Assembly (NCBI GenBank): GCA_034231615.1
Contig: CM067298.1
Span: 65,277,585-65,341,584, forward strand
Length of the DNA: 64,000 bases
Origin: Meghimatium bilineatum
Lineage: Eukaryota > Mollusca > Gastropoda > Stylommatophora > Philomycidae
Reading direction: 5' to 3'
Below the pieces are notes generated by a model, which was not told where the DNA came from, searched no databases, and saw only the letters and a program-made list of their open reading frames with translations. Below, in pieces: positions 1-11,254 of this stretch. The position numbers and the translations under genes were made by a program. Position 1 is the stretch's first letter. Each line of letters starts with the position of its first letter.

Positions 1-1090
1 ACAATTATTATATTTTTTTACCCTTCGATAAGGAGGTTAATTCTAAAAGCATTTCAAACGGCAGAAAGTTGAAGCCATTTGGATATAACAACGCTCTAGA
101 AAAATCTACCTATTGCACACAATTGTTGACGAGCTATATTACTCATTATTCCTAGGGATCGAAACACACAATGGACATTAAATCGAAGATTAAAGTGTTT
201 ATAATATATGCATATTCTCACCATCGATTACGGGATAAGTTCATACGTGCTCCGATATCCGTTTCAATAGTTCCATCAGATTGTAAGTACTGACGTTTCC
301 TGTTCAGTAATGAAAGTACAAGCCGGTATTCAAGTATTAGAAGAAAGACTACGCGTTATATAAGATTCACCTAAATAAATGTTTTTTTGAATCTTTATAT
401 CGCTGGTAGTGAATTAAAAAAAATAAATATAAAGTGTACCTTGTTTGCGCCTGAAGCATATCGGGGAATATAGTGTTATGCTCTTATGATGTAATGGTCA
501 GCGACATGCAATTGATGATGTGGTTAGCAGTACGCCCGCCGCTGTTACCTGTCCCAGGAGATCTGATATACATTTCCTTATGCTGGGTCTCAGATAGCGA
601 AGTGAAACCAACATACCCTGAGTATTGCAGTGCTTGGGTTTATAATATTGTTTATTACTAAACATCTACGCTATTCATGTGTTAATATTTTGCTAAATAA
701 GGCATTGTCTCGGCAATGTATTCGGTAATGTAGTATGTAATGTATTCAGTAATGTTTTCAAAGACATATTAAACATATGTGTACAACTGCTACATACCAA
801 GTTCACATATAGGCACATATTAATTGCAATAGTATAACTTGTGAACGCTCTGTATATACTATATATATTTTTAGACAGGGTAAAACTATACAATAATTTT
901 CTATTGTGAAAATTGACGAAAAATTACCTTCATTTTTGGTTAACTTCACGAGGACATGCTGAAATCTCTTAATGACAATAATTTTAATATGTAAAAATGA
1001 TAAGCTGGTGAATGGGATGCGCCCGAGCCAGAACGGTATGTAAATATTAGCACTATTGTTAACTTTTCATGCGTTATGTACAAGGCAATT
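1..1090. other. Unassigned AT-rich DNA
   Basis: No gene, RNA or repeat family recognised. Positions 703-757 hold a few loose copies of a ggtaatgtattc-like motif. A 62-codon frame at 473-661 has no recognisable domain and is within chance expectation for DNA this AT-rich. Confidence 0.5.
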
Positions 1091-1210
1091 ACGGAGGTTA
1101 TGGGGTGGATATCACGGCGAAGATGTCAACCATGAAACACCGCATTCCTTTCTCCGAAGTACATCTCGATAATCTGCAGGAGTTTCAGAATGAACACAGA
1201 AGAAAAGAAG
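1091..1210 (+). repeat. Diverged, internally deleted SINE-like copy
   Basis: Matches the 3' half of the SINE-like family defined by the copies at 12.8, 35.9 and 44.9 kb. It starts with the shared ggaggttatggggtgga block, skips the middle, then continues through accgcattcctttctccg, taatctgcaggagttt and a gaa-rich tail. It is the most diverged copy here and no target duplication is visible. Confidence 0.6.
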
Positions 1211-2210
1211 TTGAATGATGATGCGTATTTTGAAGGCATTTAAAGCTACAAATAGCTAATATAAATACTTGTCTCACATTTCCTAACAACGAACAAACCA
1301 TTAGCTTTCTATTTTGTTTTAGGTTCGTGATTGCATCAATCACAGATATGACATTTTGTGGAATAAAATGCTCTTCACACAAAAAATAATAATTTTAGTA
1401 TTTGTAATGACTTGTAAAAATATATGCTATCATGTATGCAACAGAACAGTGATGCTTATATTCTTCTTCTGTGTTAATTATCAATCTTCTTTTGATAAGA
1501 TAGATGTGTACTGTGGAACGGATCGCGTAGTGCCATAGTTTACTGAATGGCTGTGATGAATGCGCTTTCGATGTGACAAATTCTATTTCAGCAAGTTTTT
1601 AGATCATCTTGACCTATGTGATGGGACTAGTAACACCCCTACAAAACCTCATTAATCAGCTCTCATGAAATGCATGTTAGGACCCATAGTTTCTATTTCT
1701 ATCTTTCTTCTGTGGTCCGTGGCAACATACCTCTGTATCTGATATTATTTCAGCTTATTTGGAAGGTTTTCTCTTCTGTTACTTGATGCATGTATAACCA
1801 ATTAACCACTCATTCACTGCGAGGCAATATCAAATCTTTTCAGAAAGCACTGTGTACAGAATCTGCCATAACTTCCATATATACTCTTCAAAAAACAAAC
1901 AAAAAACAGAAATGCTACATTTTTGGAATTACATTTATAAAATATATTCGCTGAGTGGACATGATTGAACCTATCAACAGTGTCCACCTGTTAATGAACT
2001 TCTTGTGGCTACCTGAATTATATTCTCCTCATTATGCTTGAAGTCATGAAAGAGGTCACGGTCGAAACAACAGTTTTGTTAAAACTGTTGACATGTTCAT
2101 GAGAGTCCGATGAAACTTATTGAACACACAACTCTCTGAACATATTATTGAATGCCCATAAAATATTTACAGTCCTCGAATAAATTAATTGGAACATTTA
2201 AAGCTCAAGT
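1211..2210. other. Unassigned DNA
   Basis: No gene or RNA recognised. The stretch just upstream of the transposase relic could include its decayed 5' untranslated region, but I see no convincing terminal inverted repeat. Confidence 0.4.
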
Positions 2211-2735
2211 AAGACCCATCTCAGTGCAGAACAGCGATACATCATTATTGGATGTTTACAGACTAGACAATCACAAAGTGTAGTGGTCAGACAATTTAAT
2301 GTGATTAGAAGCCTTTGGATGCGATTTCAACAAATTGGCTCAGTGGCAGACCGCCGCGCAGTGAAAGGACCAGAGTCACAACTCCTGTCGAAGATAATAT
2401 CTTACGGCTGCTTCACCTCAGGAATCGACTTGCATCTGTGTCCTGCACAATCCAGTCAATGCCAGCAGCTCGTTGAATTTAAGATCAAACGGTCAGGAAC
2501 CAGCTGCACGAAGCTAGTCTCTGAGCTAAAAGATCCTACGTAGGTCCTGTTCTTACGGATCAGAATTGCCAGAATGGGCTGCAGTGTGGGAACCAACATC
2601 GTAAATGAAACGTTGGGAATGACTGGAGACGTACTTGATTTTAGTTAAAGTCGGAAAGTTTCTTTGTGCCAAGGTTGAAATATTAATTCCGTAAAATAAA
2701 AAGAATTGTTGCACACGTTTGAATTATTGTATCGT
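2211..2735 (+). pseudogene. Tc1/mariner-type transposase relic, N-terminal part
   Basis: The translation from 2211 reads like the paired-type DNA-binding half of a Tc1-clade transposase: a start resembling HLSAEQRYIIIG, then VRQFNVIRSLWMRFQQIGS and VADR. A frame change follows near 2370, with RLLHLRNRL and, after further shifts, pieces resembling TVRNQLHEA and the YVGPVLT segment. The DDE catalytic core that should follow is missing, so the copy is dead. The 3' noncoding part (2649-2735) recurs at about 55085-55165, so this was a dispersed family. No TA-flanked terminal inverted repeats were found. The Tc1 assignment rests on motif order and is fairly secure; the exact subfamily is unknown. 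Confidence 0.75.
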
Positions 2736-3786
2736 TTCTTTGATTGAAGTATCGCATGTTGTGTTATTGACTATTTTCAACTATTGACGATGTCTTGTTG
2801 ACATAATTGGTTCTTTAAATCATGTGAAACATTTGAAAGAACAAGAAGAAATAATATCTAAAATAAATTACAAAGGTGAATCTGTAATTACAAGAATGCC
2901 CTCCTTCATTTGTGTTTCTAGTGTCTTCATGCAGGTATCTATCCATCGCAGTCTATGTTTTCCAATTTGCACCACAGCAGGAGTCAAAATTTAATGTAAC
3001 GTTTTCGGCAAATTGTTACATTTATTTATGTTTATTCAATTCTAGCGAATTCTTCATTTTATGTATTTCGTCTCCTTTGTTTCTCATTATCTACTTTTAC
3101 AACAAAATGCACCCTGTATTATGTAATTTAAAATAAGTTACATCTGTAATTACCTCCATTGCTATACATTATGTGAGATCTGGCAAAAATTAACATCGTC
3201 ATCTGCCACACATGTCATATGAATACGACTAGGGTGGTTTAGCGTTGGAGCTGAGTGTCTAATACAAAAATTCAAAGTGTTTTAACAGCCATACTGAAGT
3301 TGGATGTGACAGTTAGACAGATTGAGATATCACAGGAACTATGGAAATCAAAATACAAAGAATTATATAAACTATATCATGATGACAAACGAAGCTGAAA
3401 ATGATCACAGAAAAGATTAATTTATTCAGTATTACTTTCATTACAGCAGTCAACTACCAGCCACATAAGACAATAACATAATGAATGCACTATTGAATAT
3501 TGATCATGTTTGTGTTTCTTTTTCCAAGACAATGAAGCACCCTGTCCATTAGATGCGACTTCGCGTAATGTTGCCACTTGTAGTAAGTCCACGGACGGGA
3601 GGCCTGAGGCGTATTGGAAAATAATGTATTAGGTGACATTTTTCAAATGATGTACCTAGGGTTGATAAGGTCAGCATCAATTCCGCTGCTTTTATTTTTC
3701 TAGAGGACCTGTATCCATTTCTTCGGCTAGGCTGACTTTATTCATTTAAACAAAAATAGTTCCGCTGCAACTGAAAACGGAATGTC
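2736..3786. other. Unassigned AT-rich DNA
   Basis: Nothing recognised; only short AT-rich frames. A 74-codon frame at 2912-3136 has no family resemblance. Confidence 0.4.
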
Positions 3787-4274
3787 GGATCATCGGACAC
3801 GGAAGTAAGTGGACTAACTGCTGAGCAGTAGAAAAACAGTTGTTGAGTAGTAGCTAAGTAATAGCTGAGTAGTAGCTGAGTAATAACTGAGAAATAACTG
3901 AGCATAATGAGCTGTGTCTGAGTAGTAGCTGAGTAGTAGCTCAGCAGTAGATGAGAAGTTGTTGAATATTAGCTGAGAACTAGCTGAGTAGTAGCTGAAT
4001 AGTAGCTGAGTAGTAGCTGAGTAGTAGCTGAGTAGTAGCTGAATAGTAGCTGAGTAGTAGCTGAGAAGTAGCTGAGAAGTAGCTGAGTAGTAGCTGAGCT
4101 GTAGCTGAGTAGTTGCTGAGTAGTAGCTGAATAGTAGCTGAACAGTAGATGGGCAGTTGTTGAGTATAGCTGCGCAGTAGCCAAAGAGAAACTGGTCAGT
4201 GTATGTGTAGTAGATGAGCAGTAGCTGAGTAGTAGTTCAGCGGTTAGTCCACGTGCTTCCTAGTCCAGTCATCC
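3787..4274. mobile_element. Inverted-repeat-bounded element with minisatellite core
   Basis: A 37-bp sequence at 3787-3823 (starts ggatcatcggacacgg) is matched in inverted orientation at 4238-4274, 29 of 37 positions by my alignment. Everything between the arms is an 11-bp minisatellite. This is the architecture of a small nonautonomous transposon whose core has expanded. No transposase or clear target duplication is visible, so the class is open. Confidence 0.6.
3824..4237. repeat. 11-bp minisatellite, about 35 units
   Basis: Tandem array with consensus gtagctgagta and variants such as gtagctgaata and gtagctgagaa. It is clean in the middle and degenerate at both ends. Eleven is not a multiple of three, so the repeat rotates through all frames; the 71-codon minus-strand frame at 3969-4184 is a by-product of the array. 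Confidence 0.9.
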
Positions 4275-4620
4275 AGAGTAGTGACTATATTTTTTATTGC
4301 ACGACGTACTGATGGGGGACTGATATAGCAAATTTGAAATCAACAGGAAGATATGTTCGAACGTTAAAGTTGTCCCTTTAAATTTGTCCTTAAATGTACT
4401 CAATGACTAGACTACTAATTAATGATTCAGTTGTCTGTATTTTATTTTCATGTTGGAAGTGATTGTGAATTATAATATGCACATTACTAATGACTTGTGT
4501 TTTATATTATACAAGGTAATCGGTCCATGCACAACTGATTTATGTAATGCAAAATGCATCTGGTTGTTTGTTTCAATTTTCAGGATTACAACAATTTACG
4601 ACAGTTTTTACAACGTGAAA
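4275..4620. other. Unassigned spacer between two arrays
   Basis: AT-rich DNA separating the 11-bp and 37-bp arrays; nothing recognised. Confidence 0.4.
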
Positions 4621-5030
4621 TGAGAATCTTCTCTAGTGATTTATTTCCCCCCTGAAAATTCTCTCTTCTCTAGTGATTTATTTCACCCATGAAAATTCTC
4701 TCTTCTCTAGTGATTTATTTCACCCCTAAAAATTCTCTCTTCTCTAGTGATTTATTTCACCCCTGAAAATTCTCTCTTCTCTAGTGATTTATTTAACCCC
4801 TGAAAATCCTCTCTTCTCTAGTGATTTATTTCACCCCTGAAAATTCTCTCTTCTCTAGTGATTTATTTCACCCCTGAAAATTCTCTCTTCTCTAGTGATT
4901 TATTTCACCCCTGAAAATTCTCTCTTCTCTAGTGATTTATTTCACCCCTGAAAATTCTCTCTTCTCTAGTGATTTATTTCACCCCTGAAAATTCTCTCTT
5001 CTCTCGTGATTTATTTAACCCCTGAAAATT
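4621..5030. repeat. 37-bp tandem array, about 11 copies
   Basis: The unit includes the blocks gaaaattctctcttctctag and tgatttatttcacccct and repeats every 37 bp with very few changes. The outermost copies are slightly diverged, and the low internal divergence suggests recent expansion or homogenisation. Copies abut without spacers. Confidence 0.92.
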
Positions 5031-6073
5031 ATATCTGTCATCGTTATGCAGAAAACGCCTCCTACTAAAAACACATCTATGTGTGTATGTAAATAAGCAT
5101 GCCATATCACGCAGACAGACACCGACCCCATCAAAGACTCCAACCATTTGGAGCTATTTATGTGGCCTACGTTTAATAAAACAATCCATATTACAGTGTT
5201 GCTTCATTCTAGACACAGTTATACATAAAGTCTCCATTTAGAAATATATCCCCCTCCTATCTTCGCAAGGCAAGCCAAGCAGGAACAAAGAGAAGACGTT
5301 GTATTTAGCCATTAACATTTAATAGATAATCAAAAATTATATATAATTACTTTAAATGCTATGGCTACATGCCATTCGTTTGTCTCAGAGAAATAACGTT
5401 ACTAAGACAATACAATTGCTGTTTCCTGATCACATTTTCCAACGATTTGTTCAAATGCGTACATTTTATTAAGACACCTATGAAATCCTCTGGTCACTGA
5501 AAATTCCGTACAATTATTCATCTTTGCTTCATAATTTATTCTGTTTTGTTGCGACCCGTAACAATTTCTATGTTGCGATCCTTAACGATTTCTTTGTTGC
5601 GATCCTTAACGAAGCCTTATGAAAATTTATTTTTAAAAATAAGTGCACATACATATTTTAATATTTCATTAATTTCTGTCTGTAAACACTCGTGCTGTAT
5701 CGCACAAATTGTAGCCATCAGTACAGTCTGTTAGTCTAACTGTCTTTAAAATCTCGTTTGTACGCTTATAAACAGTCATATATGTCACACATTGTAGTAG
5801 AAATAACATTCCGAAATGGTGCAGCAAATGATCTCAACGAACTATTTAACAACTTTAAACCTAACAAGTATGGAGCTCAATATTAAAGAGAACATCCAGG
5901 TTGAGCCAGCTTCCGAGGAGAACATTAACTGGAACTAGTTTTTATTACTCAGATCATATGTGTATGGAATGATTTTACCAAGATTGTTTTTTGTTCTTGT
6001 GTAGATTTTGTGGGTCCTAGTGGAAATTTTTATTTCTGGCTGATGGTGTACTTCCTAGTTATCACAAAATGTC
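5031..6073. other. Unassigned DNA with a short 25-bp repeat
   Basis: No gene recognised. At about 5546-5612 the motif ttgcgatccttaacg recurs three times at roughly 25-bp spacing. Confidence 0.45.
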
Positions 6074-6676
6074 AACGTTGATGATGAAGTGTATACAAGG
6101 ATCGCCAAAGCAAGTAGTACTTTCGGTAGATTGTACGCAAATGTTTGGCGTAGAAATGGCATTAACCTACAGACTAGGCTGAAACTTTACAGAGCAGTGG
6201 TGCTTCCAGTGCTGTTATACGCTAGTGAAACATGAGCTGTGTATAGTCGTCATGTGAAAAAACTCAATCATTTTCACACAAATACTCTCAGAAAAGTTAT
6301 GAACATCAGATGGCACGACACGATTCCAGATACCACTGTCCTTGATATCCCCAACATTGATATGATCCTGATGCAGACGCAGATTCGTTGGGCAGGTCAT
6401 TTGGTGCGTATGCCAGACTATCGTCTGCCAAAGATACTTCTCTATGGTGAGCTGGAGAAGGACACACGATTTCAAGGTGGCAAAAATAAGCGCTACAAAG
6501 ACTCGTTAAATAACTCACTAAAAGCCTTTGAAATAGACCACGATACATGGGAAGAACTTGCACAAAATAGATCTACATGGCGTTCTAAAATAAATAAGAG
6601 CACGTCATCTTATTAAAAGAGGAAAAATGCAGCAGCTCAACAACGGAGAGCAGCTAGAAAGTCACGCATAGTCCGT
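6074..6676 (+). pseudogene. LINE reverse transcriptase, C-terminal fragment
   Basis: A continuous frame from 6074 carries the thumb and C-terminal region of an APE-type LINE ORF2. It includes RLKLYRAVVLPVLLYASET, IRWAGHLVRMPDYRLPK, a GGKNKRYKDSL block and WEELAQNRSTWRSK. An in-frame TGA at 6233-6235 replaces the Trp expected after YASET, and a TAA at about 6614 is followed by a lysine/arginine-rich stretch (RKNAAAQQRRAARK) that belongs to the family C terminus. RT catalytic motifs and endonuclease are absent, so the copy is 5'-truncated and inactive. Sequence quality within the block is otherwise good. Confidence 0.85.
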
Positions 6677-6704
6677 CTAATGTCGTCATTCCATTTCCGA
6701 ACTG

Positions 6705-6865
6705 TCCAAGGAACTCTGCTTACCTTTACAATTCTATGTAATTTCTTTACAATTTCTTTACAAGGAACAATGCTTACCTTTTTTTTACAAGGAACAAGGA
6801 ATTTACAATTTCTTTACAAGGAACAATGCTTACCTTTACATAACTCTGCTTACCTTTACAAATCC
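6705..6865. repeat. Irregular short direct repeats
   Basis: Repeats of atgcttaccttta and aatttctttacaaggaaca in irregular order, lying between two opposed LINE fragments. Confidence 0.6.
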
Positions 6866-6899
6866 CTGAGGTTGGTCTTTGTATATTTTCACTCGCGAT

Positions 6900-7205
6900 T
6901 ATGCAAGAGTCTTCATGCGTTATTTCCATTCATTTTTTAGATTTAGTTTGATACATTTTTCTCCCCTATTCTTTCGCTTGTTGTACTCTGTTATGTATCT
7001 TAATTTTTCTGTCCATCTGTTGTATTCTGTTTTGATTAAGGTAGTAGCGTATTTCTCAGTCTCCTTCCTGGCCTTTCTCCTCTCTTTTATTGCTTCAGCC
7101 AGTTCAGGTGTCCAATACTGTTTGTATTTCTGGACCTTTTCCCTTGGGATACACTTTTGGTCAGGACAATATTTCTAATTAGTGTCATAATTCCCTGACA
7201 CAATA
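6900..7205 (-). pseudogene. LINE ORF2 fragment, endonuclease-RT linker
   Basis: Read on the minus strand, the block gives KCIPREKVQKYKQYWTPEL followed by AEAIKERRKARKETEKYA and EYNRWTEKLRYITEYNKR. This is the pattern of the linker between the APE endonuclease and the RT domain of LINE ORF2, normally CIPRG near a YWTPEL-like motif and then a charged helix. Stops and shifts occur before the motif (about 7185) and after about 6935. Plus-strand open frames over the region are antisense artefacts. The group is not determined. Confidence 0.7.
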
Positions 7206-7308
7206 GACATTTACAATTGTGCTGTGTAAAAAAATGATATATTTTGTCAGCTCTGTCAAAATATTCTTCCTAACCAGGCACTTTGATTGTATCATGAGAA
7301 AGTACTGT

Positions 7309-7546
7309 GATAACTATATCGTAAACTCGATTCTCACACAACACAGTCCTAACTATATCTTAAAACTCGATTCTCAGAAAGCACAGACATAACGACATCG
7401 TACAACTCGATTATAACAAAGCACATCGATAACTATATCATAAAATTCGATTCTTACAAAGCAAAGCAAAGCACTATGATAACCATTTAGTAAAACTCGA
7501 TTCTCACATAGCACTATATTAGCAATATCGTAAAACTCCAATCTCC
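7309..7546. repeat. Degenerate 40-bp tandem array, about 6 copies
   Basis: Blocks resembling aactatatcgtaaaactcga followed by ttctcacaaagcac recur at about 40-bp intervals. One unit is lengthened by a local caaag duplication. Confidence 0.8.
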
Positions 7547-8350
7547 ATCACAGAATCCACACCGGAACATTATTTCACTTCGTTAACAATTGCTTAACCA
7601 CTTTATTGAGAATGAGCAAAGGAACATAATTCTCCAAATCTATAGTTACTTTTGACTAATCAATTCGACAGATCATGGAAAATATGTTTTCCATCTGCAC
7701 AAGTGCACTAGACTCCGTAGCCCACATCATGAACATTCTTTTTCTAAATGCACGTACCATATAATGACGTAGTCGTTCTTGCGTATGATTGCATGTTTAC
7801 AATAACATGACAATTTTGAGAATGTCGCTCCTCAGAAAGGCACAAGATTATATTAAATTCCCTATTATAGCATGTTTCAATAGCTTTGACCTCAAACATA
7901 ATGTAATTATCAGATTAACCGTCTCTAACGTATTAATGTCAATGTTTGCATATACTATTTTTTGTGTTATTTGTGACTCAATAAATATATGCTTTATTTG
8001 TGAGCATCATGTCCAGTTTTTATAAACGAATGAAATCATTTGATCTTTGGCGGCATACTAATTATTGTGTATGGAGAAAATCCATTTTACCACATCAGAC
8101 GTTATATCAGATACAATGTTAGACACCGCCTGTGTTATGTTCGAGAGTACACAGCAGTGCAATTTCACGCTTAAATCGTGTACATTGTATGGTAGACAAA
8201 TCATGTGTAAATGACATTTTATATTTGACTGTAAACACCAGAACAAATGTATGTGTGATGTGTGTTGACAAGTAGACCTATGTTATATATTACAAAAAAA
8301 CAAAAAATTAAACAAATTACTGCATTTTAAAGAAATATTCAATCAATATG
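7547..8350. other. Unassigned AT-rich DNA
   Basis: Nothing recognised apart from short chance-length frames. Confidence 0.4.
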
Positions 8351-8578
8351 TTCTTTACCAGTGTTTCAGAATCTTTTTTTTTAACCATACCCCACATAAG
8401 TCTTTCCAAAATTATGATGCCCCCTATATAGCATATACATAAATATTTTGTATGTGCACAAATTGTACTATTTTCCCCCAAACTGTCACCCTGAGCAATC
8501 AAATCCCCCCCCCCCTGCACAATCAAATTTCCGCCCATGTGGGGCGTGGACCTCACGTTGACAAACACTGGTCTATAC
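8351..8578. mobile_element. hAT-type MITE with decayed 8-bp target duplication
   Basis: The element occupies 8359-8570. It starts cagtgtttcagaatc, and its other end, read inverted, starts cagtgtttgtcaacg, a typical hAT terminus. The flanking octamers ttctttac (8351-8358) and gtctatac (8571-8578) agree at 6 of 8 positions and both keep the hAT target preference nTnnnnAn. A poly-C run lies inside. It is 212 bp with no coding capacity. Confidence 0.7.
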
Positions 8579-9329
8579 TATTTGAAATTCACACACACAA
8601 TCTCAATTATATGCGTTATATATTTGCTGAGATACATTATTTTAAAGTTGGGCAACGCTGGTGAAATGTTCTATTACATAAATACTAGATTCGTTTGTAT
8701 CCAGTCGGACAAAATTTATTATGTTACTGACCCTGATATGCCTCGCATTGCGAATGTGCTTGGAAATCCGGCTCACCGTATAGGAACAACAACGAGTATG
8801 ACAGTATGCAGTCCATGACTAATTCATTGAATGCAGTCCATAACCAATATTTTATGAATGAATGAATAAATGCGAATTGCGCTGTGACACCATCTTCGTT
8901 GACGAAAACCACATGATGTTGGTTCATTATAGTAACGTTGATAAAATTGACTATCGCGCTTCACAATAACAGTTGCATACTACAACAAGTCTGCATTGAG
9001 TCGTGCGGAGGAAAATTCCATCTCGACAACAATCGTTCTGATTGAATGTCGCACGGAATTCCGTGATGTAAATGTGCTGTTTATAGTGTTCCGGATAGAA
9101 TGACAGAACATGGCTATTATATTATAAATAAAAACATTTTAAAATAGTTTCACATTGACACTGTCTTACACATTCAGAATAACCAATAAGTAACTTCTAG
9201 CAATTATCTTTTTTCTAATAATAATTAACGACAATATACTTTCTCTATTTTCATCATATTTAGGTATAATTACACATTCCACAGACAAATGATAAATCAC
9301 CCTCACACTCTCGTACATGTAAACAAATC
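8579..9329. other. Unassigned DNA
   Basis: Nothing recognised. Confidence 0.4.
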
Positions 9330-9330
9330 A

Positions 9331-9357
<27 letters not shown>
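9330..9357. repeat. (AG)n microsatellite
   Basis: Uninterrupted AG dinucleotides, about 14 units. Confidence 0.95.
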
Positions 9358-9361
<4 letters not shown>

Positions 9362-9969
9362 GAGATAGTGATAGATTAGGCTTGTTTCTTTTCTCACCTA
9401 TAACAGTTCCGACAGTGCATGTAGTTTGACTACCGTCGTCATTCTATATTTTTAAAGAATCGGTTAAATTGCATGACTGTGTATTACCCGCTGACTTACT
9501 TTCCTTTTTTCTGCTTCAGAGGAAAAGCCCATATGACGCTGTTCAGAATCTATTTTATTCTGACACGATAATTAATTAAGGTATGCCCTTGATGCTTCAG
9601 TATTTCGAAGACGTCCCTTCACGTGTATTTCTGTTGGTGATATATCTTTAGACATCAATCTTTGTGAAGACACGTCGAAATGGAATATTGTTATAAGAAC
9701 TGTGTTTAAGAAGGTGCCCATCAGTGATGCTTGTTGATAATATCTGTAAATGCTATCGTAAGGTAGTAGTAGTAAAAGAGAAGACAGGTTCACGTCAAGT
9801 TAGAAAGTAACATGAAGTCAGGTAATAGAATGAAGAAACTGATTACAGATTGTTCAGTAAATGGAGAAATATGTTTATAAAACCTAAGATATAATTTTGA
9901 TGAAGAGGTAACGGAAAATAGGACACGTTGAAAATGAACCAAATTCTGTATTATTATTTTTATTTATTT
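9358..9969. other. Unassigned DNA
   Basis: Nothing recognised; the 73-codon minus-strand frame at 9572-9793 has no family resemblance. Confidence 0.4.
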
Positions 9970-10050
9970 CCACTGTATATCCCTTTATATGCCTTGCAGC
10001 GTCAGGTGTATATGAGCTCTCTGAAGATAGTTTTATGTGTGTGCTTCATA
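9970..10050 (-). pseudogene. Group C LINE, 3' terminal scrap
   Basis: On the minus strand this gives HTHKTIFRELIYT and a stop, then a cacctgacgctgcaagg block. Both match the C terminus and 3' UTR of the copies at 43.4 kb (THKKIISRELFHP) and 39.1 kb. Only the last ~80 bp of the element survive. Confidence 0.65.
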
Positions 10051-10177
10051 TATGTATGTTTTCGTTGACTCTTATAGTTCTGTACACCATCAGTGCAAGG
10101 TATGTCCCTGGCTTAGCATCCATCGTCTCGGTATAGTAATGCTTTGTGAGGGACACTGTCTGATGGTAGTCTGGAAG

Positions 10178-10475
10178 CATAGTACTTCTTCTGTGGATGT
10201 TCTGACTGATGCACTAGTACCTCTGCTATGAATGATGTCACTGATGCACTAGTACCTCTGGTATCAATGTTTTGAGAATCATGCATTAGTACCTCCGCTA
10301 TGGATGTTATTACTGATGCACGAGTACCTCCGCTATGGATGGTGTGACCGAGTTGCTAGTACCTCCGTCACGGATGTGGAGATTGATACATTAGTACCTC
10401 CGTTACGGATTTTGGAACTCGATGCACTAATACATCTGCTATGGATTATGGGATGCACTAGTAGTTTGGAAGATT
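10178..10475. repeat. Degenerate 35-bp tandem array, about 8-9 copies
   Basis: Unit of the type gatgcactagtacctc followed by tgctatggatg, at about 35-bp spacing with substitutions and small indels. Two 63-64 codon frames overlapping it are by-products. Confidence 0.85.
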
Positions 10476-10710
10476 ATGAGACTCATTTAATCTGATATTT
10501 ACTGATGTAATGCAGGATTTGCATTGTGTTTATGAGTTCTGGTGTTTTCCTGCTTACCTCTTCACCTCCTTACCCCCTGGTTACCTCCTAACCTCCTGCT
10601 TACCTGCTTATCTGGTGTTTTCCTCGTATAGTTATTCCGAGAATTCTACTTAGATTTTTAAGGTCAAATGTGCTGAAATATTGCTAGTTGAATCATGTGT
10701 TTTAAAAGTT

Positions 10711-10973
10711 TGGTTATATATTTTACAATAAAAATATGTTTACATACAACGTTTTTAAATGTCATTTGTATACTTGACTCTCTAAATATTTATTATATAT
10801 TTTACAATAAAAATATGTTTACATAATTAACGTTTTTAAATGTCATTTTTATACTTGACCCTCTAAATATTTATTATATATTTTACATATTTTACAATAA
10901 AAATATGTTTACATAATAAATATTTGTTAAATGTCATTTTTGCATTCTAAATAGGGACTCTAAATATTTATTT
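10711..10973. repeat. 81-bp tandem repeat, 3 copies
   Basis: Three consecutive units containing ttacaataaaaatatgttta, then ttaaatgtcattt and gactctctaaatattta. The third copy has a small duplication of tattttaca and a diverged middle. Confidence 0.85.
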
Positions 10974-11254
10974 TCTGCTGTCAAGTAAAGCTTAACTGGC
11001 AACAGTCCTTTTCTGTTGATATGATTTTTTATGTTCTAGTGTTGTCAATTTAGTTTTCAGTTTTACACCTCAGAAAACCATTAGTGTTAACTATTGTGAT
11101 TTTTATTTAAATTATATCTGGATTTGTATGTACCATTTAAGCAACGGTTTATGATCCCATGTTTTTCAACAATCATCTATTGATGTAGATGTAACACATA
11201 CGAAATGACATCACTAAATTTGTCCCGGTTGATAACCGGTTGGTTTCCACTTGC
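10974..11254. other. Unassigned AT-rich DNA
   Basis: Nothing recognised before the LINE begins. Confidence 0.4.

Noticed and set aside
3969..4184. Repetitive 71-residue protein (YSATTQLLLS type)
   Set aside because: By-product of an 11-bp array; the period is not a multiple of three.
6879..7178. 99-codon plus-strand hydrophobic frame
   Set aside because: Antisense of a LINE endonuclease-RT linker that is recognisable on the minus strand.
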